Positions 5,904 through 13,508 of a stretch of 18,614 bases of DNA are shown in pieces. The stretch comes from Nanobdellati archaeon. Lineage in GTDB: Archaea; Nanobdellota; Nanobdellia; UBA10117. Position 1 is the first letter of the stretch, and the number at the start of each line of letters is the position of its first letter. The notes beneath the pieces are model-generated. The model saw only the letters and a program-made list of their open reading frames with translations, did not search any database and was not told where the DNA came from. The stretch covers positions 1-18,614 of the forward strand of contig JAGVWH010000009.1 in assembly GCA_018304365.1 (NCBI GenBank), read 5' to 3'. Both the position numbers and the translations under genes were made by a program.

Positions 5904-7315
5904 ATACTTAACCTCACATTTCTTATTCGTATTGTAGGACCGCCATGTGTCACAGGTATACCTTGCATAGGTTCGCCTTTACCGCAAGTTGCAGAGTGGT
6001 ATTCCATATCTTTTCCGCAGGCATCAATAGACATATACAAAGAAGGCGTTGTAATTTCTATTGCAGGATTTTTAACAGGGTGTTTTATTTTCCCATTTTC
6101 AATTAAGTATGCTTCGTTGCCGACATATCTATTGTTATAGCGCTTGTCATCTATATTCCATTCCATAAAACTCTTAAGATAAATTCCAGTTTTTACATCT
6201 TTAATTAATTCATTAAAATTGTAATTACCTTTATCTATAAATGTATTAGACATTCTTACAATAGCTTCTTTATCAAATTCACTAGCCCTCGCCGAACCAT
6301 TGCTTTTTACACCAAATTGGTACGCGGTTTCTCTGTTATGAAGAAAATCATTTATTATACCTTTTTTGACAAGTATTCTTTTCCTGGCTTTTACACCTTC
6401 GTCATCGTATTCGTAATAGCCATATGTATTTTTAACAGTTGGATTTTCAACTAGCGTAACTGCTTTATTTCCAATTCGCGTACCCAACATTTTTTTAGTT
6501 ACGAAAGACTCGCCCGCTTGCGCAGCTTCACGTCCTAAAATTCTATCCGCTTCGAATGGATGTCCGCAGCTCTCGTGTGAAATTATACCCGTTATTTGCG
6601 GCGATGCAATTACATCGATAATTCCTTTTGGACAGCTTTTGCCGTTTACAAGCGCATAATGTACGTCTTTAGCTTCTTGAGCTATCTTTTCTGGTAATTT
6701 CCATTTCTCTACTTGCTCCCAGCCGCCAGTTGCTCCGTATTGCCACATACGTTGAGATGTATTTTTTCCGTCTTTAACTACAAACATATAGAAAAAATTT
6801 GGTCTTGCTATGATGGATTTTATTTTCGAGCCTTCAGAATTTATGTAATATTTTTTTACAGTTTCATCGTTTAATGAATAATATCCGGTTGAAATTGGAA
6901 CGCCAGATTTTTTTAAAGCTGTATCAACATTTTTTAGAAGTTCTATTTTAGTCTTTGGACTAATATTATTTATTTTCTTTTTCTCTTTTACAAAATAGCT
7001 TTTTTTCACCGCTTTTTCATCCGACATTTTAATATTGTCGCTTACTTTAACGGCAGCAGAAGTTACATCAAGAGATCTTTTAATTAAATCTTGTATAGAC
7101 TCTTTTGTTGCTATATTTATCGATGCGAATCCAAGCGTACCTTTATTTATTAATCTTACGCCAATTCCAAATGAATCTTCAAATCCAGATATTTCTAGAA
7201 TACCATTTTTCATAACAAATGCATTTGCATCTGTTTCTTCCAATCTTGCTTCAGCGTAACTCGCGCCATTTTTTACAGCGAACTTTACAGCTAGATCTGC
7301 TAAGTCTTCATACAT
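5900..7315 (-). CDS. tldD: TldD metallopeptidase, catalytic subunit
   Basis: 471 residues. The zinc motif HESCGH (H247, E248, H252) is the HExxxH signature of TldD. The further zinc-ligand cysteine is expected in the C-terminal ATCGKGEPMQGIP segment, which is conserved in the family. In studied bacteria, TldD and TldE form a cavity in which unfolded polypeptides are cleaved. The N-terminal half contains the usual MKNGILEISGFEDSFGIGVR-type block. The gene leads a two-gene operon with tldE. It is transcribed divergently from the HIT gene across only 42 nt, so the two promoters must overlap or interleave. I see no specific operator. Confidence 0.94.
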   Translation of the reverse strand: MYEDLADLAVKFAVKNGASYAEARLEETDANAFVMKNGILEISGFEDSFGIGVRLINKGTLGFASINIATKESIQDLIKRSLDVTSAAVKVSDNIKMSDEKAVKKSYFVKEKKKINNISPKTKIELLKNVDTALKKSGVPISTGYYSLNDETVKKYYINSEGSKIKSIIARPNFFYMFVVKDGKNTSQRMWQYGATGGWEQVEKWKLPEKIAQEAKDVHYALVNGKSCPKGIIDVIASPQITGIISHESCGHPFEADRILGREAAQAGESFVTKKMLGTRIGNKAVTLVENPTVKNTYGYYEYDDEGVKARKRILVKKGIINDFLHNRETAYQFGVKSNGSARASEFDKEAIVRMSNTFIDKGNYNFNELIKDVKTGIYLKSFMEWNIDDKRYNNRYVGNEAYLIENGKIKHPVKNPAIEITTPSLYMSIDACGKDMEYHSATCGKGEPMQGIPVTHGGPTIRIRNVRLSI

Positions 7316-7319
7316 AAGG

Positions 7320-7331
7320 TTTATTATAATA
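7320..7331 (+). promoter_or_regulatory. TATA-like box for the HIT gene in the tldD/HIT divergent gap
   Basis: TTATTATAATAT lies about 30 nt before ATG 7358. That gives a leaderless or nearly leaderless start. The tldD promoter on the other strand must sit in the same 42-nt gap, probably around 7336-7350. Confidence 0.4.
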
Positions 7332-7357
7332 TCAGATTAAAATAGTTTACTAAAGAA

Positions 7358-8008
7358 ATGGTAAATAAAGCGGAATTAGAACAGAAATTAAAAAAATTAG
7401 CAGGTTTATCTCCAGAAGCGCAAGCTAAAGCAGTAAAAACTCTCTTTACATCCGAAGAATTAAAATTCTTACAGCAGCAAGCTATGCACAGCAAACAGCC
7501 AGGCAAGTGTATATTTTGTGCAATAGCTAAGGGAGAAATACGTGCAAAAATTGTTTATGATGATGCGCATTTTTCAGCATTTTTAGACATAAATCCTGCT
7601 AATCCAGGTCATATTTTAGTAATACCTAAACAACATTATGAAGTTTTACCGCAGATCCCAGATGAATTGCTCGGTGCATATATGAAACTGTTAAAAATTT
7701 TAGCCGCTGCAGTTTTTGAAGCAACACAAGCACAGGGCGTAAATATAATCCAAAATAACGGGGCTGTGGCGGGACAAGCAGTTCCACATGTTCATATTCA
7801 TATAATTCCGAGATTTGAGAACGACGGAATAAAATTAAATTGGGATGCTAAAAAAGTTACAGATAAGCAGCTCGAAAATATACAAAGTAGAATTGTTGCG
7901 GCAGCTCAGAAATTAGCAGCTGATAAAGCTCCAAAAAAAGAAGTTGATGAACTTAAAAAATCTAAAACTAAAATAGAAAAAATTAAATTAAAAAAGAGAA
8001 AACCTTAA
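7358..8008 (+). CDS. HIT-family nucleotide hydrolase with extra N- and C-terminal tails
   Basis: 216 residues, longer than the usual 110-150. The catalytic histidine triad is HVHIHIIPR (H134, H136, H138). CIFC (residues 51-54) plus downstream histidines form the usual zinc site of Hint/Fhit-type proteins, and the NPGHILVIPKQH block is typical. HIT enzymes hydrolyse nucleoside phosphoramidates or dinucleoside polyphosphates; the specific substrate here is unknown. Residues 1-50 form a charged, probably helical extension (KAELEQKLKKLA, SPEAQAKAVKTLF). The last 25 residues are lysine-rich (KSKTKIEKIKLKKRKP) and could bind RNA or other polyanions; this is inference. The last 26 nt overlap the end of the convergent prepilin peptidase gene. 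Confidence 0.92.
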   Translation: MVNKAELEQKLKKLAGLSPEAQAKAVKTLFTSEELKFLQQQAMHSKQPGKCIFCAIAKGEIRAKIVYDDAHFSAFLDINPANPGHILVIPKQHYEVLPQIPDELLGAYMKLLKILAAAVFEATQAQGVNIIQNNGAVAGQAVPHVHIHIIPRFENDGIKLNWDAKKVTDKQLENIQSRIVAAAQKLAADKAPKKEVDELKKSKTKIEKIKLKKRKP

Positions 8009-8846
8009 CCATAATATCGCCTAGGGTTAATCCGATTATTAAACCAGCTAAAATTCCTGGACCGAGAGGAAAGCCAAATTTTACGTTTATGGTTTTTATT
8101 TCTCCGGCAGCCTCTAAACTTTTTAATTTCTCAAGCTCTGATTTGGTTACACCAGAACGTTTTGGTACATAATTAAAATCTTTAATTTTAATCTCATCTA
8201 ATATCCAATCACCCTCCATTAATTTACTAGGACTAATTAATTTATGCAGGCTGATATTTTCTATAGATTTGGCAGTTAGAAGTAAAAGCGCGGCCGGAAA
8301 AACAACTATGCCGATATACGCTATAAATAAATTTTTTAAGAGAATTCCAATTAAAGGCAGAATTAAAGTTAAACTAGCCAAAAATAAAAGTATTTTATAT
8401 TTGTTTAAATTACTTTTAAATTCAGTTTTAAAACGACTGAAGTTTATTAGTATTAGATAAGTCATTATGATTAAACTGATAACAAATCCCGCAAATATTG
8501 CATTGAAAATTACAGTTATTAAGAATGGCCAAATTGCTACAGTTGGAAAAGTCGCAAGCAAAGCTCCAAAACCCATAAGCATTTTTGCATCGCCTCCCCC
8601 CCACACTCCGAAATGCGACGTTACATATCCAATAGCCCACAAAATGGAAAATGCAATAAAGGAAAATAATATCGGATATGGGTTTGAATTTAATATAGAT
8701 ATTATAGCGTGTCCAGTTAGTCCGAAAGCTATCATAAAATAATTTACAGAATCAGGAATCCAGAGCTCTTTCAAATCGACGTAAGATCCTATCGCAGCAC
8801 CTATTACAGCGACGATTGCAAAAATATAATATGCTTCAATTAACAT
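7983..8846 (-). CDS. Prepilin peptidase, GxGD (A24) family, archaeal FlaK/EppA-like
   Basis: 287 residues with several membrane helices. Both catalytic aspartates of the A24 family are visible: D24 in GSYVDLKELWIPD and D86 in GVWGGGDAKM, the GxGD motif. These membrane peptidases cut class III signal peptides from pre-pilins, archaellins and similar surface subunits before assembly. The C-terminal part contains a soluble loop (MEGDWILDEI, SGVTKSELEKL) and a final helix, as in archaeal FlaK/EppA-type enzymes. It is the third gene of an rpa-radA operon, 7 nt after radA. No pilin or archaellin gene is visible here, so its substrates lie elsewhere. Its 3' end overlaps the HIT gene by 26 nt on opposite strands. 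Confidence 0.88.
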   Translation of the reverse strand: MLIEAYYIFAIVAVIGAAIGSYVDLKELWIPDSVNYFMIAFGLTGHAIISILNSNPYPILFSFIAFSILWAIGYVTSHFGVWGGGDAKMLMGFGALLATFPTVAIWPFLITVIFNAIFAGFVISLIIMTYLILINFSRFKTEFKSNLNKYKILLFLASLTLILPLIGILLKNLFIAYIGIVVFPAALLLLTAKSIENISLHKLISPSKLMEGDWILDEIKIKDFNYVPKRSGVTKSELEKLKSLEAAGEIKTINVKFGFPLGPGILAGLIIGLTLGDIMVKVFSFLI

Positions 8847-8853
8847 TTTGATG

Positions 8854-9825
8854 CTACGATTCTATATCGCTTATACCTATATTGCTTACTTGGAAAACTG
8901 CTTCGCCTTCCGGTAGATGAGGAGAATCTATCAGTCTTGCAATTCTTTTTCCGCCTTTAGATTTTCTTAAGAAAACTCTGTAGGTTGATGCGTGTCCTAT
9001 GATGTGTCCACCTATTGCTGTCGTCGGATTGCCAAAAAATATAGCAGGATTAGCCATAACTTGATTTGTCATATAAATAGCAATATTAAATTTGTCAGCA
9101 AGTCTTTGTAGCGATCTAAGATGCTTGTTTATTTTTTGCTGTCTGTCTGCTAAAGTGCCTCTGCCAGCATATTCTGAACGGAATAAAGATGTTAGAGAAT
9201 CTATAACTACTAGTTTTATATTTTTACCTTCTTTCTGTATTAAATCATCAATCTTCTCTGCTAATAGCATCTGATGATCCGAACTAAATGCACGTCCAAC
9301 GTGTATCTTTTTTAGAATTTCGGCAGAATCCAGACCTTTAGCTTCGGCCATTTGTTTTATTCTCTCTGGACGGAAAGTTCCCTCAGTGTCTATGAATACA
9401 ACTTCACCATTTAGTCCGCCTTTATCTTCTGGAAGCTGAACATTTACCGAGAGTTGAAAACCAATTTGCGATTTTGACGAACCAAACTCACCAAAGAATT
9501 CACTAAGTCCCCTGGTTTCGATTCCGCCGCCAAGTAATTTATTTAATTCGGCGCTTCCTGTAGTTATTTTTCCAGTTGTCAATCTTGTTTCTAAAAATTC
9601 TTCTCCGGTTTGAAATCCTAAATCTACTGCAGACCTTGCAGCCAAAATAGCTTTTGCGGCAGTCGCTTTTAGCATTCCTGTCGCGTCCATCAAAATCGAT
9701 GCGCTCGCTGTCGCAATCGACATCATATCTGTAAAGCCAGCTTCCTCGAGCTTTTGCAAAGTAGTTGAACCTATTCCTGGAAGGTCGCTTATTTTCTCTA
9801 TCTTTTTTTCTTCTGTTTTAACCAT
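8854..9825 (-). CDS. radA: DNA repair and recombination protein RadA
   Basis: 323 residues, the usual size. RadA is the archaeal RecA/Rad51 recombinase that forms ATP-dependent filaments on ssDNA and drives strand exchange. The N-terminal HhH domain reads [20 protein letters not shown]. The ATPase core has [13 protein letters not shown] with the catalytic Glu (E148), and Walker B LVVIDSL with D209. [10 protein letters not shown] (L2 region) and [20 protein letters not shown] are present. The Walker A is unusual: residues 112-119 read GEFGSSKS, where the normal form is GEF[GR]SGK[TS]. The glycine before the lysine is serine and the next residue is Ser. It overlaps the upstream rpa gene by 8 nt and is followed 7 nt later by a prepilin peptidase. 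Confidence 0.97.
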   Translation of the reverse strand: MVKTEEKKIEKISDLPGIGSTTLQKLEEAGFTDMMSIATASASILMDATGMLKATAAKAILAARSAVDLGFQTGEEFLETRLTTGKITTGSAELNKLLGGGIETRGLSEFFGEFGSSKSQIGFQLSVNVQLPEDKGGLNGEVVFIDTEGTFRPERIKQMAEAKGLDSAEILKKIHVGRAFSSDHQMLLAEKIDDLIQKEGKNIKLVVIDSLTSLFRSEYAGRGTLADRQQKINKHLRSLQRLADKFNIAIYMTNQVMANPAIFFGNPTTAIGGHIIGHASTYRVFLRKSKGGKRIARLIDSPHLPEGEAVFQVSNIGISDIES

Positions 9826-10825
9826 TTTTGTCCATTAATTTTATCGCTATTTCTTTTGGATTAGGATTTAAGTCGATGTTATTTAGCATAAGTTCTATTT
9901 GAGAAACATTTTTATTTTCTCTGACGCGTCCTGAACATTCCACTATTTTTCCAAGCAGAAATTCATCCAGTCTTGCGTTAAGTACATTTTCGCCGTCTTT
10001 TGTAAGTATGTCGTATCCTTCTTTGACAGTAAAACCACAGATACTTTCAGCAGTGTGCCTAAAAGCTACACATCTAATAGTTTCTGTTCCGTCATCTAAT
10101 ATTATACTTACTAGCATATTTTGTTCGGCTTCAGTTTTATTATGCTGTATGCAGAAGGCGCCTTCTGGAGTTAATGTAACTTTTTTACCGCAGTCTTTGC
10201 ACGCGTGATAGAATTTTGGCGGAAATGCTTTCACAACCAATCCTAAAACTGAAATAGTTTCTCCGGGCGTAAGATTAGCTATTTTTTTTCTTATTGTAAT
10301 AGCGGTACTAGCTTTAATTTCTAGACCTTTTGGATTTATAGCAACGAAACTTCTTATGTTTAGATGTATTTCTTTGCCACCGAAATTATTTTGCCGAACA
10401 TTAGCATCTTTTACCCTTATTACATCGCCTTCGGTTATTTTTCCCTCTTTTATCGTACTTGTTTTTTTGTCCCAAAAAATAACTCTCGCCGTTCCAGTGG
10501 AATCGCTTATTACAATTGATGCAACTTCGCCAACCGAGCCGTCTTTTCTGGCAAAAGTTCTCACTGGATAAATCCGCGTTACTTTTCCAGCAGTATCTAT
10601 ACCCATATCGCCGGCTTCTAATTCATTGAGTTTCCGCGTTGTTGTCTGAGCTTTAAGCAGCTGAACTCCTAATTCAGATGCAATTATGTATGCTGCTCCA
10701 TCCTCAGAAACCAAGCCGTCAAGGGTATGCACTTTAGCTTTAATCTGGTCTGATATCTTTTCTTTAGATAAACCTGTTTCTTGGTGTATTTTTTCTATAA
10801 TTTCAGAAATTGGAATATTTCGCAT
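9818..10825 (-). CDS. rpa: Replication protein A (ssDNA-binding, OB folds plus zinc finger)
   Basis: 335 residues. It begins with a helical domain ending [20 protein letters not shown], typical of archaeal RPA. OB-fold segments follow ([42 protein letters not shown]). A zinc finger is present: C209-x2-C212-x12-C225-x2-H228. RPA coats single-stranded DNA in replication and repair and hands it to RadA. The gene overlap with radA (8 nt) matches that functional link. The ATG is at 10825-10823. A minus-strand TTTTTATATG at about 10855-10864 is the likely TATA box, giving a short leader of roughly 5-10 nt. A second OB fold after the zinc finger is probable but not clearly delimited by eye. Confidence 0.9.
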   Translation of the reverse strand: MRNIPISEIIEKIHQETGLSKEKISDQIKAKVHTLDGLVSEDGAAYIIASELGVQLLKAQTTTRKLNELEAGDMGIDTAGKVTRIYPVRTFARKDGSVGEVASIVISDSTGTARVIFWDKKTSTIKEGKITEGDVIRVKDANVRQNNFGGKEIHLNIRSFVAINPKGLEIKASTAITIRKKIANLTPGETISVLGLVVKAFPPKFYHACKDCGKKVTLTPEGAFCIQHNKTEAEQNMLVSIILDDGTETIRCVAFRHTAESICGFTVKEGYDILTKDGENVLNARLDEFLLGKIVECSGRVRENKNVSQIELMLNNIDLNPNPKEIAIKLMDKNG

Positions 10826-10910
10826 AGGAGCACCGATTTAAGCCAGCTTATAGGGCATATAAAAATTTGTTTTATTGATTAAATCAAAGAAAACTCCTGG
10901 TTTTCTGGTC

Positions 10911-10932
10911 TTGAAACTCCATTGAGTTTCAA
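10911..10932 (-). terminator. Hairpin at the end of the HerA-like gene
   Basis: TTGAAACTC-CATT-GAGTTTCAA is a perfect 9-bp stem with a 4-nt loop. It overlaps the TGA stop of the HerA-like gene (minus, 10931-10929). T-rich sequence follows on the minus strand within about 20 nt. It is probably a transcription end or an mRNA 3'-end structure. Confidence 0.45.
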
Positions 10933-12266
10933 TATGTTAGTTTGAAGGCTCTTAGATGTTCCCTTACAGCAGTAGGATCCGAACCGCCGTGCCAACTCGC
11001 CTTTGGTTTTATCTGTATCGGATATATACGTTCAAGCTTATCATCTATTAGAATTGCAGAACCTTTAGTAGTTGGAAGGCTGTCTACGTAAAATTGAATT
11101 GCTTTCGGTAGGTATGTTGATGCTATTAGATTAAGAGCATCTATATCGATTTTAGAAGTTATTTTGTGAGATATTACTATATCTGCCTGCGTCATAACAT
11201 CTGTGTGTATTTTTCCGGGCTGCTGTGTTGCTAGAACTACAGATATTCCTGGCTGGCGTCCTTCTCTTAAAAGCTGCATTAATGGTTCTGTGGCCAAAGT
11301 TTTAGCTTGGTCTTCGTGCGGAATAAATTCGTGAGCTTCGTCAATCATTATCCATATCATCGGAGCGTCTTCTCCAGTCGATGCTAGTTCTTTTCCAAGA
11401 AGAAATCCGCCGCTTGAAATAAGATTTATTTCTTCTGTTTTTCTTGCGAGCATTCTTTGTTGTAATATTTTTTTAGAAAGTAAACCGATTACAAGCGCTT
11501 TAATTCTATGTCCGCCCTCAACTTGCGAGTAAGCAGATAAATCTATTATTGTATTAGTGCCGCCCTTAAATAATTGAGAAATTTTTGTTCCGCTTTTATT
11601 AAATATGCCCCATTTCTTAGCTGCTCCAAATCTGTTCTCTATAACATTTCTTTCTTTATCTGTTGATTTGTGATCTTGATTTGACAATTCAATTAAATCA
11701 TCTATTTCATAATCGCCAAGAGTTATATTTGCGGCATCAACTGCCCGCTCTATTAATGTTCCTTCGCCTGAAATTAAATCTATGTTAAACATTTCTGCCC
11801 AGCTTTCTGCACTTACCTCATTCGGTTTTAGTGCAAACGGCAAATCGACAGGTATTCCTTTTTCTTGATATGTTTTGAATAACCCAAATGGTACGTAAAT
11901 AATTGGAGAATAGTTTTTGGGAGTTAAATTCCATTCGCGTAATATTGCATCATCTCTGTAATTTGGATATTTCATTGTCCAAAAAATACCCAATGTATCA
12001 AATATAATTGTAGAAATATTTTTTCCAATTTCTTTTGGCAGGTCAAGCATACCTTCAGCTATTGTAGACAGGGTGTACGACTTTCCAGAACCTCTTTTAC
12101 CAGCTACGAGAATTACGTGCGGATTTGCGATATCCAAATGTATCGGATTTGCAAGGGAAATATCTTTGCCAAATTGTACGTAATTTTTTCCAATAAATAT
12201 TGTGCCGTCGAGTCCAAATCTCTCGCGCTCTTTAGACCCTCTGCCAGCAATTATCTCGTACGCCAT
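10929..12266 (-). CDS. HerA-like hexameric ATPase (FtsK/HerA superfamily)
   Basis: 445 residues from ATG 12266. Walker A is GKRGSGKS (about residues 56-63) and the Walker B region is WIMIDEAHEF. The LLREGRQPGISVVLATQQPG block contains the arginine-finger and sensor region of the HerA/DUF87 family. An N-terminal barrel-like segment (FIGKNYVQFGKDISLANP) precedes the ATPase. HerA proteins pump or unwind duplex DNA and usually work with the nuclease NurA in end resection. No NurA gene lies next to it here, so this may be a HerA paralog with another role. A TTG two codons upstream (12272) is a weaker start. Minus-strand TTTTATTATACC (12288-12299) is about 28 nt before ATG 12266, which favours a leaderless start there. 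Confidence 0.88.
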   Translation of the reverse strand: MAYEIIAGRGSKERERFGLDGTIFIGKNYVQFGKDISLANPIHLDIANPHVILVAGKRGSGKSYTLSTIAEGMLDLPKEIGKNISTIIFDTLGIFWTMKYPNYRDDAILREWNLTPKNYSPIIYVPFGLFKTYQEKGIPVDLPFALKPNEVSAESWAEMFNIDLISGEGTLIERAVDAANITLGDYEIDDLIELSNQDHKSTDKERNVIENRFGAAKKWGIFNKSGTKISQLFKGGTNTIIDLSAYSQVEGGHRIKALVIGLLSKKILQQRMLARKTEEINLISSGGFLLGKELASTGEDAPMIWIMIDEAHEFIPHEDQAKTLATEPLMQLLREGRQPGISVVLATQQPGKIHTDVMTQADIVISHKITSKIDIDALNLIASTYLPKAIQFYVDSLPTTKGSAILIDDKLERIYPIQIKPKASWHGGSDPTAVREHLRAFKLTY

Positions 12267-12280
12267 AGCCAAGCTGTAAC

Positions 12281-12299
12281 TTTAAAAGGTATAATAAAA
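12281..12299. promoter_or_regulatory. Overlapping divergent promoter elements (HerA-like gene and putative RNA)
   Basis: On the plus strand TTTAAAAG (12281-12288) lies about 25 nt before G12309, the proposed 5' end of the structured RNA. On the minus strand TTTTATTATACC (12288-12299) lies about 28 nt before the ATG of the HerA-like gene. The two core promoters would touch or overlap, so only one might fire at a time. Confidence 0.4.
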
Positions 12300-12308
12300 C
12301 ACTTTCTA

Positions 12309-12609
12309 GGCGTGCCAGCGTCGCATAACCCGGTACAAAGCAAAAGACTACGCTTTTTGCTAGTCTACTTTGCGGGAGATTGCGACAGTCTCGAACGGCA
12401 GCTTTTCTTTCTCCCGAGCGAAACTTGTTTCGCTGGGCCCAGCCGAACCATTCGGCTTGGTTGCGGAAAGAAACGCTCCCGGGCATCTAAAGAAAGAAGC
12501 CATAGCATATATGCTATTGAGATAACTGTTCCCGAAAGGGATTGTAGGTTCAAATATAGTATGAGTTCGCTTCCGCGGACTTCCTAATTGAAAGTCCTGC
12601 CGCTGGCGC
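12309..12609 (+). ncRNA. Putative structured RNA of about 300 nt, class not identified
   Basis: About 49% GC against about 37% in neighbouring genes; GC-rich islands in AT-rich archaeal genomes often mark structural RNAs. The two ends pair: GCCAGCG (12314-12320) with CGCTGGC (12601-12607). Inside are hairpins at 12340-12373 (GCAAA/TTTGC plus AGACTA/TAGTCT), 12376-12392, 12417-12434 (AGCGAAA-CTTG-TTTCGCT), 12441-12457 (AGCCGAA-CCA-TTCGGCT), 12502-12517 (ATAGCA-TATA-TGCTAT), 12530-12541 (TCCC-GAAA-GGGA) and 12577-12597 (GGACTT/AAGTCC). TTTCTTTC (12404-12411) pairs with GAAAGAAA (12466-12473), enclosing two hairpins in a three-way junction. Plus strand is preferred because a TATA-like element sits 25 nt upstream, but the pairing also works on minus. 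I do not see conserved cores of RNase P, SRP, 5S or tRNA. Frames open here on both strands are not protein-like. Confidence 0.6.
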
Positions 12610-13398
12610 TTAAATTTCGCCTTTTGCAGCCAGTTCTTTTGCCAGATAATGCGTAGCTAATTTTTCTATTTTCGGTGAAGAAATTTTGTTTTCCAAGTAA
12701 TGGGCTATGTGTACCTCATGGCTTAATCCGACAAGGGCGTGAATTTCTTTTGCGCCTTTGTGCTCGGCTAATTGTCGCAGGTATTCTGTCATATACATTG
12801 ACCGGCCAAACCTAAGATTATAAGTAAATGCGCTCGTATTATGTTGTGCATACTCCATTTCAAGTGGAAGTGGCAAGTATGTCGCATTAAATTTTGCCCT
12901 GAGTTTCAAGATTGCAGAAGGTTGTTTGAAAAAGATTTCATAATAAGGGCATGTATGTATAGGTATCTTCATTAGCGGCGCAATAATAAGTGCAATAAGA
13001 TTAGATGTCGATACTTCTAAACTAAATGCGCTAAAATCTCGCATACAATAAACATTTTTGTAGCCCATATCAAACTGAGTGTCTAATCCAGATTCGTACG
13101 CAACTAGTTTGTCTTCTAATTGTTTGCTGTAGTAATGTCTTACTTTTCCAGGAACATTGAAATGTGTGACTCCATTTATGTGATAACTAATTCCGTTTAA
13201 ATCAATAGTCTTACCTGGCAACTCTTCAGGTAGGCCTTCAGGAGCTTGCGAAATTTTGTCTTTGTTAAGCTCAAACCAGTCTTTAACGGCTTTACTGTAA
13301 AGCTTGCCCGTACTAGCGAAAGTTTTGCCCTCTTTTTTATAAAGTTCTCTTAACTCGCTAAAATTTCTTGCTTTTGTAAAATCAGCTACAGTTAACAT
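12610..13398 (-). CDS. TraB/TIKI-like protein, putative
   Basis: 262 residues. The pattern resembles the TraB/TIKI/EreA-type fold: a strand ending in GVTH (residues 76-79), a following helix and YESGL (E102), a late R..R..YM.EYL segment, then ALVGLSHEVHIAHYL (H227, H230, H233) like the TraB motif VGxGH. In that superfamily, conserved His and Glu residues bind metal or act catalytically; members include peptidases, esterases and proteins of unknown activity. The hydrophobic stretch LIALIIAPLMKIPI may be buried or membrane-associated. I recognise the fold pattern only loosely. The gene is divergent from the orphan gene at 13509. Minus-strand CTTTAAAGG (13418-13426) is about 25 nt before its ATG, implying a leaderless transcript. 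Its TAA stop is directly adjacent to the putative RNA. Confidence 0.6.
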   Translation of the reverse strand: MLTVADFTKARNFSELRELYKKEGKTFASTGKLYSKAVKDWFELNKDKISQAPEGLPEELPGKTIDLNGISYHINGVTHFNVPGKVRHYYSKQLEDKLVAYESGLDTQFDMGYKNVYCMRDFSAFSLEVSTSNLIALIIAPLMKIPIHTCPYYEIFFKQPSAILKLRAKFNATYLPLPLEMEYAQHNTSAFTYNLRFGRSMYMTEYLRQLAEHKGAKEIHALVGLSHEVHIAHYLENKISSPKIEKLATHYLAKELAAKGEI

Positions 13399-13473
13399 GA
13401 TTTTTAGTTAATAGTAGCCTTTAAAGTTTAACTATATAGCAACCAAAAGTTCTGTAGTTTTATTTAGAAAAAT

Positions 13474-13483
13474 CTTTTTAAAG
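13474..13483 (+). promoter_or_regulatory. TATA-like box upstream of the orphan gene at 13509
   Basis: CTTTTTAAAG is about 30 nt before ATG 13509 in the 110-nt divergent gap. A matching minus-strand element CTTTAAAGG (13418-13426) serves the TraB-like gene. Confidence 0.4.
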
Positions 13484-13508
13484 TTATATTTTTCACAATG
13501 TATGTAAA

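Noticed and set aside
8428..8742. Frames overlapping the prepilin peptidase gene on both strands
   Set aside because: They are shadows of the membrane-protein gene with no family features.
12117..12587. Open reading frames on both strands across 12232-12587
   Set aside because: They are mutually overlapping, have no domain or codon pattern like neighbouring genes, and lie in a GC-rich, hairpin-dense stretch where stops are rare by composition.
12309..12609. Identification as RNase P RNA
   Set aside because: Minus strand has AGGAAGTCC near one end and CCGGGTTAT near the other, recalling the P4 region. But the AGGAAGTCC is part of a simple hairpin and the two segments do not pair as P4 should. 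I leave the class open.
12309..12609. Identification as SRP RNA
   Set aside because: Paired ends and length fit, but the conserved helix 8 loop with AGCAGG and the GGNAR tetraloop of helix 6 are not found on either strand.
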